From: Methylobacter luteus IMV-B-3098
Lineage (GTDB): Bacteria; Pseudomonadota; Gammaproteobacteria; Methylococcales; Methylomonadaceae
Length of the DNA stretch: 64,000 nt
Reading direction: 5' to 3'
NCBI RefSeq assembly: GCF_000427625.1
Contig: NZ_KE386569.1
Span: forward strand, 435,376 to 499,375
The notes beneath the pieces were generated by a model, which worked only from the letters and a program-made list of their open reading frames with translations, did no database searches and was not told where the DNA came from. Made by a program: the position numbers and the translations under genes. Shown piece by piece: positions 7,969 to 17,499 of the stretch. Every line of letters starts with the position of its first letter. The first letter of the stretch is position 1.

Positions 7969-10401
7969 TCAGGTGTGCTTAAATCTGCCGGTCAATTCTT
8001 CGGGGTTGAAATCATCAACACTGATGGCCGCTATTCTGGCCTGTTCGGCGGCAGTGATCAAGTCCGCTTCATGCTGCGCGATGATGCCTTTCGCCAACGC
8101 TTCAGCAATGGTCCTGGATTGATCGCCTTTGGATAATTGCTTGTGCAGTTGAGCGACACGGATTTTGGCTTCCACGGGCGCCGCGGCCAGTACGGCTTTA
8201 AAGGCAACTTCAATGCGACCGGTTGCATCGTCGGCTTTGTCGGTGATGTAAATGCCGGAGGTTAAACGGTCGCGCACCGGCGTATCGGCAAGCAGCAGCG
8301 AGGCCGTTTTATGCGCCAGTTTATCATTGGGCGGCGTATAAGGTTTGCCGGTCGGGAAGATAATCAATCGCAACAGCAGGGCTATCGGGCGCATCGGCAG
8401 CTTCCACAGAACGGCCAGCAGGGACTGCTGCGCCCGATGCAGGGTATGCTGGCAGGCCCAGTTCAGCAAGGGCGCATCGTCAACGGGGCAGCCCTGGTCG
8501 TGGTAATGCTTGAGCACGCAGGAGCACAAATACAGATTGCTCAAGACATCGGCAAATCGCCCAGAGATTCTTTCCTTGCGTTTCAGCGAGCCGCCCAGGG
8601 AAAATAAAGCGAAGTCGGCAACGAGCGCGAAATCGACACTGAGACGGGCGATCCGCCGGTAGTAGCGCTTGGTCATGCGATCGCCGGGCACGCGCAGGAA
8701 ACAGGCATTGGTGAGCCCCAGCCAGAAACTGGCCGCCATGTTATGGATGAAAAAGCCGATATGCCGGAACAAAATCTCGTCGAACTGCTGTAAGGTCTGC
8801 CTGGACGGCTCCTGCTGCAAGGCGGCCATTTCTTCCTGGATAAACGGATGACAGCGGATGGCGCCCTGGCCGAAAATCATCATCGTGCGGGTCAGAATAT
8901 TGGCGCCCTCGACGGTGATGCTGATCGGAATGACCTGGTAGAGTCGGCCCAGATAATTGTGCGGCCCCAGGCAGATGCCCGAGCCGCCCTGGATGTCCAT
9001 GCCGTCGTTGACGATGCGGCGCATGCGTTCGGTCAGTTCGTATTTGACGATGGCCGAGATCACGGAAGGTTTTTTGCCATAGTCCAATGCCGCGGTCGTG
9101 ACTTTGCGCGCGGCATCGAGAATATAGGTTTCGCCGGCCATGCGCGCAAGCGGCTCCTGTATGCCTTCGAATTCGCCGAGCGGCAGATTGAATTGCTTGC
9201 GGATGCAGGCATAAGCGCCGGTATTGCGGCAGGTGAATTTTGCCGTACCCACGCTCAGTGCCGGCAGCGAAATGGCCCGTCCCGTGGACAGGCATTGCAT
9301 GAGCATTTTCCAGCCGTTGCCGACCTGTTCGACGCCGCCGATGACCCAGTCCAGCGGAATAAACACATCCTTGCCCCAGTTAGGGCCGTTCTGGAATGCC
9401 GAATCAAGCGGAAGATGGCGCCTGCCGATCGATACGCCGGGCGTATTGGTCGGGATCAGGGCCACGGTGATGCCCCGGCTTTCCTGGTCGCCGATCAGCC
9501 GTTCGGGATCATAGAGCTTGAAGGCCATGCCCAGTACCGTGGCGACGGGGCCCAATGTAATATAGCGTTTTTCCCAGTTAAGCCGGATGCCCAGTACTTC
9601 CCGGCCTTCAAACTGGCCATGGCAGACGATGCCGGTATCGGGCATGGCGCCGGCATCGCTGCCGGCATGCGGGCCGGTCAGTGCGAAGGCGGGGATTTCA
9701 TCGCCCGAAGCCAGGCGCGGCAGATAATGGTTCTTTTGTTCCTCCGTGCCGTATTCCAGCAGCAATTTGGCGGGGCCTAGCGAATTGGGCACCATGACCG
9801 TGACGGCCGCTGTGGTGCTGCGGCTGGCAAGCTTCATGACACAGGCCGAATGCGCCGTGTTGGAAAAATCCAGCCCGCCGTATTGCTTCGGAATGATCAT
9901 GCCGCAGAATTTGTGTTTTTTGATGTAGTCCCAGATCTCTTCAGGCAGATCCCGGCGGTTGTGTGTGATGTCCCAGTCATTGAGCATGGCGCAGAGCGTT
10001 TCAACGGGACCGTCCAGAAAGGCCTGTTCTTCCTCGGTCAGTTTGGCGGCCGGCAGGTTCTGCAGCACTCTCCAGTCCGGATTGCCCGAGAACAATTCCG
10101 CATCCCACCAGGTATTGCCCGCTTCCAGCGCTTCGCGTTCGGTTTGCGACATGACCGGCAGCGCGTCCTTCATCAGTCTGAAAACCCGGGCGCTGACGAT
10201 CTGCTGTCTCAGGGGCGAGTAATTGATGGGTATGGCTAAAAGCAAAAAGCTTATCCATAGCACGGCATTCAGCAGAGGCAGATTGCTTAGCAGCGTATAA
10301 GCGCTCAGCAGCAGGGCGATGGCGATCGTCGATTTCAGCAGCGAGGTTCTGTAATAGGCAAGCACCCCTAACAGGAGGAATAGGGCGAGTAACCAGAGCA
10401 T
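7969..10401 (-). CDS. fadE: Acyl-CoA dehydrogenase FadE
   Basis: FadE catalyses the first, FAD-dependent step of fatty acid beta-oxidation, making trans-2-enoyl-CoA. The 810-residue length fits the large membrane-associated FadE type (E. coli 814). Two hydrophobic segments lie in the first 70 residues (LWLLALFLLLGVLAYY; SAYTLLSNLPLLNAVLW). The dehydrogenase core follows with FCGMIIPKQYGGLDFS, FALTGPHAGSDAGAMPDTG and GGSGICLGPHNYLGR. The start at 10401 has a GAGGAG ribosome site 8 nt upstream; a longer reading from 10464 adds 21 unlikely residues. It is the last gene of a run transcribed as thiolase, FadN-like protein, FadE. Confidence 0.93.
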   Translation of the reverse strand: MLWLLALFLLLGVLAYYRTSLLKSTIAIALLLSAYTLLSNLPLLNAVLWISFLLLAIPINYSPLRQQIVSARVFRLMKDALPVMSQTEREALEAGNTWWDAELFSGNPDWRVLQNLPAAKLTEEEQAFLDGPVETLCAMLNDWDITHNRRDLPEEIWDYIKKHKFCGMIIPKQYGGLDFSNTAHSACVMKLASRSTTAAVTVMVPNSLGPAKLLLEYGTEEQKNHYLPRLASGDEIPAFALTGPHAGSDAGAMPDTGIVCHGQFEGREVLGIRLNWEKRYITLGPVATVLGMAFKLYDPERLIGDQESRGITVALIPTNTPGVSIGRRHLPLDSAFQNGPNWGKDVFIPLDWVIGGVEQVGNGWKMLMQCLSTGRAISLPALSVGTAKFTCRNTGAYACIRKQFNLPLGEFEGIQEPLARMAGETYILDAARKVTTAALDYGKKPSVISAIVKYELTERMRRIVNDGMDIQGGSGICLGPHNYLGRLYQVIPISITVEGANILTRTMMIFGQGAIRCHPFIQEEMAALQQEPSRQTLQQFDEILFRHIGFFIHNMAASFWLGLTNACFLRVPGDRMTKRYYRRIARLSVDFALVADFALFSLGGSLKRKERISGRFADVLSNLYLCSCVLKHYHDQGCPVDDAPLLNWACQHTLHRAQQSLLAVLWKLPMRPIALLLRLIIFPTGKPYTPPNDKLAHKTASLLLADTPVRDRLTSGIYITDKADDATGRIEVAFKAVLAAAPVEAKIRVAQLHKQLSKGDQSRTIAEALAKGIIAQHEADLITAAEQARIAAISVDDFNPEELTGRFKHT

Positions 10402-10477
10402 TGTTGTTCTCCTCGGTTTGTTATAGATGCGCGTTCGCCGTAAAATTCCGCGGTGAATGAGCAATTATTATCAGCGT

Positions 10478-12808
10478 TTAATTCCTTAACGGTTTGCCGG
10501 TTTTCAACATATGATCCAGTCGTGCCAGGGTGCCGGGTTGTTGTACCAGTTGCACGAATGCCTCCCGTTCCAGCGCTAGTATGTCGCCTTCCGTTAACGG
10601 CGACGTGATGTCGGCATCATGGCCGCCGCTCAGGACATAGGCCAGCTTCCCGCCGACTTCGACATCGTATTCGGTGGCTTTGCCCAGTAGATGCAAGGCT
10701 TTAACGCCCATGCTGAGCAATACCCGGGTAGTCTCTCCAGGCATCGCATAAACACTGGGTTCAGGCGGACGATAATCCTGGCTGAGCGCCAGCGCCTTGG
10801 CCTTGGCGTCGGCCAGCAGGCGGCTTTTATTCATGCTGATGCCGTCGGTGTGCGCCAGGAACAGCAACTCTTTCGCTTCCATGGCCGATTTCGATACCTT
10901 GGCCATACCGATGGTTTCGAAGGCTTTGACAATCGGCGGTATAGGGCCGCCGGGCCGCTTGGGAAGCTTCAGCCAGCGGCGCAGGTATTCCTTGCAGCCG
11001 CCCCAGGCCGGAACCAGGCCGACGCCGACTTCCACGAGGCCGATATACAATTCGGCATGCGCCTGTATGGCGTCACAGTGCAACAATATTTCGCAGCCGC
11101 CGCCCAAAGCCAGCCCCGATGGCGCGCCGACTACCGGGAAAGGCGCGAATTTCAGGGCTTTAAAGGTCTGTTGTCCCTGCAGCAGCAATTGTTCGACAGC
11201 CGTCCAGTCGCTGTTGTGAATAGCCTGCATCAGCAAGGTCAGATTGGCGCCGGCGGAAAAATTCTCGCCGTCGTTGTGAATGACCAGCGCTGCAAATTCG
11301 TTGCTGACTTTGTCGATGCTTTGCCTGATCAGCGTCATGGTGTCCATGTCGAGCGTGTTCATCTTACTGTGAAACTCCAGACAGGCGACGCCGTCGCCGA
11401 TATCCCAGAGGCTGGCCGACGGATTGACCAGTACGGCCGGCTGCCGCAATTTTTCATCGGACAGCAGCAGCACGCCTTCCGCTCTGCGGACCGGTTGGTA
11501 ATTGCCCGACAGACCGGCAAATGTCAGCTGCCCCGAGCTGACCTGATACATGGGCTGTTTGACCGCCAATAATGGCGGCACCTCGCGATTTTCCGCACGC
11601 AGCCTGTCGACGAACCAGGCGACGTCGATCTGATCCAGCAATTCGAACGGTCCGTATTTCCAGTTAAATCCTTCGCGCATGGCCGTATCGACGGCGACGA
11701 TATCGTCGGCTATTTCAGGCACCAGACCAGAGGCGTAGCTCAGCGTCCTGGACCAGACCTGCCAGGCATAGAGCGAGGCAGGGCCTGAGCCTGACAACAA
11801 GGCTTGCAGGGGCGACTTCGCTATCGCGCCCACGGATTCATGCAGGTCGTCGGTCTTGGGCTTTTCAGCCGGATGATAACTGCCTGTTTCGAGGTCGATC
11901 GCTTCTTTAACGCGCTCGCCGTTGGTTTTGTTCAGCCGGTAAAAGCCGCCTTTGCCTTTTCTGCCGGTATAGCCTTCCTTGATCATGTTGGCGACCCGTT
12001 CCGGCAGCCGGTTGACCTGATGAAACGCATCGGCCTTCGGCAGCGCCAGTTCCATACCTTTCAAAATATGCGGGATCAGATCCAGGCCGACCAGGTCCAG
12101 AAGGCCGAAGATGCCGGTCTTCGGAATGCCGAAAGGCGTCATGACGGCATCAGCCTGTTCGATGCCGAGATGCCGGTCCATCGCTTCCAGCAGGCCGCAC
12201 TGCAGCCAGTACACGCCGATGCGGTTGCCGATAAAGCCGGGCGTGTCCTTGCAGGTCACGCAATCCTTGCCCAGTCTGATATCGGCGAAGCGGTTGACCA
12301 TTTCGACCAGCTCGGGCCGGGTATCAGGGCCTGCCACCAGTTCCAGCAGCCGCATATAGCGCGGCGGATTGAAAAAATGCGTGATCATGAAACGCTGTGT
12401 GAAGCTTTTCGGCAGGCCTTGCGTCAGCAGCGCCAGGGGCAGCGTCGAGGTGTTCGATGAGATCAGGCAATCGTCACGGCAGACGGCTGCCAGTTTCTGA
12501 TAAAGCGATTGTTTGATTTGCAGGTCTTCAAGAACGGCTTCGATGACCCAGTCCACATCAGCCAGCCAGTTCAGATGGTCCTCGACATTGCCGGGCGTGA
12601 TCAGACGCGCATTGTTTTTATGCATCAGCGGCGCGGGCTCGGCTTCAAGCAGTTTCTTGATGGCCGTTTCAGCGATGGCATTGCGGCTTTTGGCATCCTT
12701 GGGAACGATATCGAGCAGATAAACGGGCACGCCGGCGTTAGTGATATGAGCGGCGATACTGGCTCCCATGACGCCGGCACCGATCACGGCGACTTTTTTG
12801 ATATCCAT
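10478..12808 (-). CDS. 3-hydroxyacyl-CoA dehydrogenase/enoyl-CoA hydratase (FadN-like)
   Basis: This bifunctional beta-oxidation enzyme hydrates enoyl-CoA and oxidises 3-hydroxyacyl-CoA with NAD+. The domain order is dehydrogenase first (NAD site VAVIGAGVMGASIA near residues 6-19; a second C-terminal dehydrogenase-like part around 350-420) and hydratase last (FSAGANLTLL; LALGGGCEILLHCD). That is the reverse of FadB/FadJ and matches Bacillus FadN, whose operon fadN-fadA-fadE also matches the content here. The start at 12808 overlaps the thiolase stop as TGATG and has GGAGG upstream, so the two genes are translationally coupled. FadE follows 77 bp downstream. Confidence 0.9.
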   Translation of the reverse strand: MDIKKVAVIGAGVMGASIAAHITNAGVPVYLLDIVPKDAKSRNAIAETAIKKLLEAEPAPLMHKNNARLITPGNVEDHLNWLADVDWVIEAVLEDLQIKQSLYQKLAAVCRDDCLISSNTSTLPLALLTQGLPKSFTQRFMITHFFNPPRYMRLLELVAGPDTRPELVEMVNRFADIRLGKDCVTCKDTPGFIGNRIGVYWLQCGLLEAMDRHLGIEQADAVMTPFGIPKTGIFGLLDLVGLDLIPHILKGMELALPKADAFHQVNRLPERVANMIKEGYTGRKGKGGFYRLNKTNGERVKEAIDLETGSYHPAEKPKTDDLHESVGAIAKSPLQALLSGSGPASLYAWQVWSRTLSYASGLVPEIADDIVAVDTAMREGFNWKYGPFELLDQIDVAWFVDRLRAENREVPPLLAVKQPMYQVSSGQLTFAGLSGNYQPVRRAEGVLLLSDEKLRQPAVLVNPSASLWDIGDGVACLEFHSKMNTLDMDTMTLIRQSIDKVSNEFAALVIHNDGENFSAGANLTLLMQAIHNSDWTAVEQLLLQGQQTFKALKFAPFPVVGAPSGLALGGGCEILLHCDAIQAHAELYIGLVEVGVGLVPAWGGCKEYLRRWLKLPKRPGGPIPPIVKAFETIGMAKVSKSAMEAKELLFLAHTDGISMNKSRLLADAKAKALALSQDYRPPEPSVYAMPGETTRVLLSMGVKALHLLGKATEYDVEVGGKLAYVLSGGHDADITSPLTEGDILALEREAFVQLVQQPGTLARLDHMLKTGKPLRN

Positions 12809-13947
12809 CAGATTGCCTCCAGAATGGTCGCGATGCCTTGACCACCGCCTATGCATTGCGTGGCCAGCGCGTAGCGTTTGTTTTCGCGTTTCAGCAGGCT
12901 GGCTGCTTTGCCGGTAATTCGGGCGCCCGATGCGCCCAACGGATGGCCCAATGCGATGGCGCCTCCGTCCAGGTTCAGCTTGTGTAATGGAACCGGCAAG
13001 GCTTTCAGGACGGCCAGCGACTGCGCGGCAAACGCTTCGTTCAATTCGACGATATCGATATCGTCCAGCTCGAGTCCGGCGCGCTGCAGGGCTTTGATGG
13101 AGGCGCCGACCGGGCCGATGCCCATGATTTCCGGCGCGCAGCCCGAAACGGCGATCGACCTGATCCGGGCCAGTTTATCGAGGCCGTGCGCGTCGGCGTA
13201 TTCTTCGCTGCAGACCAGCACCGCGGCGGCGCCGTCGGTCAAGGGCGAAGAAGTGCCGGCCGTGACGCTGCCGTTGGTCTGAAAAGCGGGAGGCAGCTGC
13301 GCCATGGCCTCCATGTTGGTATCCGTCCGGATGCAGCCGTCCTGGTCCACAAGATCTGAGTCCGGCGTGTTGATCGGGATGATTTCATCGGCAAACCGGC
13401 CTTGCTGCTGGGCTTCGGACGCTTTTTGCTGGCTCAGCAGGGCGAAACTTTCCTGATCAGCGCGCGATATGTCGTATTGCCGGGCCAGGTTTTCGGCTGT
13501 ATCGCCCATGCTGATATAGGCCTCGGGCAGCTTCTCATAAAGGGCCGGATTGGGCATGTAGTTGTAGCCGCCCATCGGAATCCGCGTCATCGATTCAACG
13601 CCGGCGCAGATAAATGCCGAACCGGCATTCAGTTGAATGGCGCCGGCGGCGATATGGATGGATTGCATGGATGAGCCGCAGAAGCGGTTAACCGTCATGC
13701 CGGCGACAGAAATCGGCAAGTCGGCCAGATTGACGATCAGGCGGGCGACATTGAGCCCCTGTTCGCCTTCGGGAAACGCGCAACCCAGGATCAGGTCTTC
13801 GATGTCATGCGGGTTGACGCCGGTTTTTTCGATCAATCCCTTGACAACCTGCGCCGCGAGATCGTCCGGTCTGACTTTAATAAGGCGGCCTTTATGGGCG
13901 GGCGTAAACGGCGACCGACAATATCCGGCAATAACGACATTTTTCAT
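12808..13947 (-). CDS. fadA: Acetyl-CoA acyltransferase (3-ketoacyl-CoA thiolase)
   Basis: This thiolase carries out the last beta-oxidation step, cleaving 3-ketoacyl-CoA with CoA. The 379-residue protein keeps all catalytic residues: Cys90 in NRFCGSSMQSIH, His335 in GHPLGASG and Cys365 in QCIGGGQG. NEAFAAQSL is also present. It is the first of three coupled beta-oxidation genes. A 32-bp gap separates it from the acyltransferase/hydrolase gene upstream, so they probably share a transcript. It could accept shorter substrates such as acetoacetyl-CoA, but its neighbours point to fatty acids. Confidence 0.92.
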   Translation of the reverse strand: MKNVVIAGYCRSPFTPAHKGRLIKVRPDDLAAQVVKGLIEKTGVNPHDIEDLILGCAFPEGEQGLNVARLIVNLADLPISVAGMTVNRFCGSSMQSIHIAAGAIQLNAGSAFICAGVESMTRIPMGGYNYMPNPALYEKLPEAYISMGDTAENLARQYDISRADQESFALLSQQKASEAQQQGRFADEIIPINTPDSDLVDQDGCIRTDTNMEAMAQLPPAFQTNGSVTAGTSSPLTDGAAAVLVCSEEYADAHGLDKLARIRSIAVSGCAPEIMGIGPVGASIKALQRAGLELDDIDIVELNEAFAAQSLAVLKALPVPLHKLNLDGGAIALGHPLGASGARITGKAASLLKRENKRYALATQCIGGGQGIATILEAI

Positions 13948-13979
13948 AATCCTTATCTCCAGTGAAGTAGGCTTGATTT

Positions 13980-16337
13980 CTAGCGGCTCGACTCCGGCAG
14001 GGTGGGCAGATAAATCTCACTAGCTCTTCTTTGACCGGCTGTATCCTGATTGGTTTCATCGATGCAGTCGGCCATGAAGTCATCGATCATTTCCCAGGTG
14101 TTGCCGAGGTTATGCAGCAGGATGCCGTGGCGGTCGGCGTTTATGATCTTGAGCTGTTTGTGGGGCGTACCGAGTTTTTCGAAGATTTCCTGCGCGCTTT
14201 TTATCGATACGATAGGGTCCTGATCGGCATAAACGACGAATACGGGTATATCAATAAGAGGCAGAACCTCATCCATGTCATCGATCAGCAGACGCAGTTC
14301 ATATAAACTTCTGATCGGCGTGTGCCGGTAATTGATGTTCGGATTTTCCGGTGTGTTTTCGATAAACCGCTTGACGCCTTCATAGGCCGAAACCCAGCCG
14401 ACCAGCTTATTGGTGCCGTGCAATAACGGTACGAGCATAAAGGTCGGGTTGAGAAATTTTAGCGGCACGGCGATCGCGCTGACGCCGATGATTTGTGGGT
14501 GTCCTTCCGAGGCCAGCTTTAGCGCCATGGCGCCGCCGGTGGAAAAGCCGGTGACGAAAATCCGGCTGCAGTGAGCTTTCAGTATGGTGAAGCCGCGCTG
14601 CACGGACGCGTACCAATCCTGCCAGTTCTGGTCACGCAGCGCGTACGGCGATGAGCCATGGCCTTTCAGCCTGACGCCCATGACCGTATAGCCCTGTTTA
14701 ACCAGATACTCGCCATAGCCTCGGGTTTCGGCCGGACTCGCGAGCAGGCCGTGTACCAATAACACGCCGATGCCGTTATCGTGTTCGGGCTGCAGGAAAA
14801 ACGGCGAGGGATCGGCGGAGGCCGCTTCATTTTCATTGATATCGTCGAAATGAGCCTTGCTGTACAGATGCCGCTCCCAGCTCAAATCGCGGCATTCATC
14901 GTCGAAGTGCCAGGCGGCCAATCTCTGCGGGTCGACATGATCATACTCGGCCAGCGCTTTAACCATGATCTTGCGGACGGCGGTTATCGGTTCGGCCTCG
15001 TTATCATAAACGGCGATCAGGTTTTCCAGCCGGATGTTGTCAAAGTCATGCTCTTCCAGCAGTTTGGGCAAGAACTGGTAGTACTCTTCATATTCGAGAA
15101 TGAGCCCGTTTTTGATCGCCACTGAGATGAACTGCTCGAAGCGCTTGCTGGTGCCGGTGATCAAATCGCTGTAATCGATCGGGTTCAGCAGGCTCCTGTG
15201 CAGATTGATTTTGGTGTTGTTCTGCAAATGCTTGACGGCGATGTACAGCGTCGTGAAAAAACGCTGGCGCTCGATCTGCTGCCGGCCGTTCTCGATGCAA
15301 TGCATGATCAGCGTCGAGGCCAGATGGCTTAAATTGATCGTGACATTGGCATAGATCTCTTCCATGTATTGATTGCGCGTGGCTGCGGCGCTTTTTTTAA
15401 AATACGAGCCCAGCATTTTCTGCTTCCAGTTCCTAGGCCTGGCATGCAGCGCAAACACATCATCGAGGGTCCTGAATTCGGAGGCTACCAATCCCAGCAG
15501 ATAGCGGTTCCACCAGTGCCAGACTTTATAGGGATCAACTGGTGCGCCCATGCGGACATCCATGTCGGTATTTTTGAGCAGGATGTTGCCTTCGATCAGC
15601 AGTTCTTCGGTCTGGCGCAGATTGAGCCCGTCGGCGAACAGTTCGACGCTCGTCAACAGCAGATTTTCATCGGACCGAATCGGATAAAACGTGATATTGG
15701 CCGGTATGATCAGGGTCGGTTTCAGCGCGGCGGTCAGTAATTGGTCGAGGCTGTCGAGGTGCAGGTCTTCCTTCCAGCGCAACAGCTGATCATAATCTTT
15801 GTCGGTATAGGCATTGCGGATCGTGGCTTTGAAGGCCTCGAGGCCCTGCGCCAGCACGGCGGGGCCGGTATGATGCTTGCGCCTTTCGCCGGTCAGCCGC
15901 GAATAAACGCTGTAATGGCCTTTTTGGTCCATGACGCGGCGGTCCTTGACCATGCCGCCCTCGGGAAAGACGATGACCTTGCGGCCGCGGAGTATCTGTT
16001 CGGCAAGCAGGGGGAACAAGCGTTGATGATCATGGGGGAACACGCCGACGTTCCTCAGGTATCGGGCCAGTACCGTGTCGCCTTGAAAGAATTCTCCCGA
16101 GGCGATGGCGCAACTGTAGGCGCCGGTTTTCTCATAGATCAGAAATTGCGGGATAAACGTTTCAAAGCGCGAGAAATGGTTGAATAAAAAGATATCGCCT
16201 TGCTGAACCTGAGTGTCGGCATGGAGCTTAAGCTTGACGCCCAGCATTTTTTTAACGGAACTGAATACCTTGATCGATCTTTTATAGAGTGCGGTATCGA
16301 TATCACTCCAGTTGTCGGGATAAGGTACTCTAGGCAT
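13980..16337 (-). CDS. Fused PlsC-type acyltransferase / alpha-beta hydrolase
   Basis: One 785-residue protein joins two lipid-active domains. The N-terminal half is a glycerolipid acyltransferase-like domain with NHFSRFE at residues 53-59 (His54, with Glu59 where the family usually has Asp) and VIVFPEGGMV at 121-130. A ~270-residue middle region has no domain I recognise. The C-terminal domain (from about 520) is an alpha/beta hydrolase of monoacylglycerol-lipase type: LLVHGLLAS, GFSTGG with nucleophile Ser599, YADQDP with Asp705 or Asp707, and His737. It lies between MlaA and the beta-oxidation genes, so a role in remodelling or recycling membrane lipids is inferred. Substrates are unknown. 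Confidence 0.85.
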   Translation of the reverse strand: MPRVPYPDNWSDIDTALYKRSIKVFSSVKKMLGVKLKLHADTQVQQGDIFLFNHFSRFETFIPQFLIYEKTGAYSCAIASGEFFQGDTVLARYLRNVGVFPHDHQRLFPLLAEQILRGRKVIVFPEGGMVKDRRVMDQKGHYSVYSRLTGERRKHHTGPAVLAQGLEAFKATIRNAYTDKDYDQLLRWKEDLHLDSLDQLLTAALKPTLIIPANITFYPIRSDENLLLTSVELFADGLNLRQTEELLIEGNILLKNTDMDVRMGAPVDPYKVWHWWNRYLLGLVASEFRTLDDVFALHARPRNWKQKMLGSYFKKSAAATRNQYMEEIYANVTINLSHLASTLIMHCIENGRQQIERQRFFTTLYIAVKHLQNNTKINLHRSLLNPIDYSDLITGTSKRFEQFISVAIKNGLILEYEEYYQFLPKLLEEHDFDNIRLENLIAVYDNEAEPITAVRKIMVKALAEYDHVDPQRLAAWHFDDECRDLSWERHLYSKAHFDDINENEAASADPSPFFLQPEHDNGIGVLLVHGLLASPAETRGYGEYLVKQGYTVMGVRLKGHGSSPYALRDQNWQDWYASVQRGFTILKAHCSRIFVTGFSTGGAMALKLASEGHPQIIGVSAIAVPLKFLNPTFMLVPLLHGTNKLVGWVSAYEGVKRFIENTPENPNINYRHTPIRSLYELRLLIDDMDEVLPLIDIPVFVVYADQDPIVSIKSAQEIFEKLGTPHKQLKIINADRHGILLHNLGNTWEMIDDFMADCIDETNQDTAGQRRASEIYLPTLPESSR

Positions 16338-16341
16338 GGCG

Positions 16342-17364
16342 TTATTCCTCTTGAGGAGTCGATAAATCCAGGAAGTGCCGGGTCACCGGAACCGACTTGG
16401 GCGAAACGGCTGGTTTAGCGTCCTCCAGTTTCAGCGTATGGGTGGCAACAGGCGCCCTGTCGGCTATCGGCGTTATCTTGACGGTGTTGTCAGGAATCGC
16501 CGTGACCGCATTCACTCTGGTCGTATTAGCCGAGGCATTACCGGCGGCATTCGTTTCGGCCGCATCCGTTGAGGCGTTATCGATATCCTCCATTTCGGAA
16601 ACTTCTTTGTCTATGTCAAAACCGTCCGCTTCCTGTGATGGGGCACTGCCGTCGTTGACCAGGAATTCACGGTGCTGCTGGTAGGAGTTTTTGATGAATT
16701 CATAGCGGTCCACGGCCGCTTCGTCGATCATTTTTTCCGTCGACATCAAGCCGGCTCTCGTATCGGCGACATCGACCGCGCTGGAAGCCAACGATACGGC
16801 ATTGACCATGCCGCCGGAAAGCAGAAAGGCATAGGTCAAAGGGCTCAGGAGGGCATCGCCAAGCAGGCCGACCGCCTCGCGCGGTGAACTGGCGCCGGCG
16901 AACGGCAGCACCAGATAAGGGCCGGAGGGAATGCCCCAATAGCCCAAAGTCTGGCCGAAATCCTCATCGTGTTTGGGCAAATCGATATGCTTGGCCACAT
17001 CGAAAACCCCGACTACCCCGGCCGTCGTGTTGATCAGGAAACGGCTGGCGTCCATGCCGGCCTGCAGCATTTTAAACTGCAGCAGATCGTTGACGGTGAC
17101 GCCGATATCGTTCAGGTTGCTGAAGAAGTTGGACACGCCTTCGTCGACCGCATCCGAGGTTATCCACAGGTAACCTTTCGCCATCGGTTTTAAAATAACG
17201 TCGTCGACATCATCGTTAAATGACTGCGCGCCCCGGTTCCAGCCTTCCAAAGGGTCGTTCGCGTTGGCTTCCCCCGTTTTGGGCGTCGTCGCGCAACCGC
17301 CCAGCATGCCTGAGATAATCAGGCCGGCGGCTAACAGGCGGGTATTTATAATGGATTTTTGCAT
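16342..17364 (-). CDS. mlaA: MlaA/VacJ family outer-membrane lipoprotein
   Basis: MlaA removes mislocalised phospholipid from the outer leaflet of the outer membrane and passes it to the Mla system. The signal peptide ends in a lipobox (GMLGGC, Cys24). The family core follows: DPLEGWNRGAQSFN, FFSNLNDIGVTVNDLLQFK, FGQTLGYWGIPSGPYLVLPF. The C-terminal ~100 residues are low-complexity, rich in Ala, Asn and Thr, and go beyond the usual family length (E. coli MlaA 251, here 340). It ends 4 bp before the acyltransferase/hydrolase start, suggesting one transcript. An MCE-type transporter that could be its partner is encoded at 30.3-33.8 kb. Confidence 0.93.
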   Translation of the reverse strand: MQKSIINTRLLAAGLIISGMLGGCATTPKTGEANANDPLEGWNRGAQSFNDDVDDVILKPMAKGYLWITSDAVDEGVSNFFSNLNDIGVTVNDLLQFKMLQAGMDASRFLINTTAGVVGVFDVAKHIDLPKHDEDFGQTLGYWGIPSGPYLVLPFAGASSPREAVGLLGDALLSPLTYAFLLSGGMVNAVSLASSAVDVADTRAGLMSTEKMIDEAAVDRYEFIKNSYQQHREFLVNDGSAPSQEADGFDIDKEVSEMEDIDNASTDAAETNAAGNASANTTRVNAVTAIPDNTVKITPIADRAPVATHTLKLEDAKPAVSPKSVPVTRHFLDLSTPQEE

Positions 17365-17499
17365 GTTGTTTTCAACCTGTTCTTGAATGGTTTTTCTGAT
17401 AGTCGGCTCCGGTTAGTATACCAAGCATTCACACCCTGTACCTCATGAAGGTTGCTCATGCCCGGACGGTCAACAGCCGCGCTCTTCGTTAATTTTATG

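Noticed and set aside
8848-9780. A 310-codon open frame on the plus strand opposite fadE
   Set aside because: It is the antisense shadow of fadE in GC-rich DNA. The minus-strand product matches acyl-CoA dehydrogenase throughout, and the plus product is low in hydrophobic structure and matches nothing known.
10691-11572. A 293-codon plus-strand frame opposite the FadN-like gene
   Set aside because: Antisense shadow: rich in Gln, Arg and His with no domain pattern, while the opposite strand encodes a complete enzyme.
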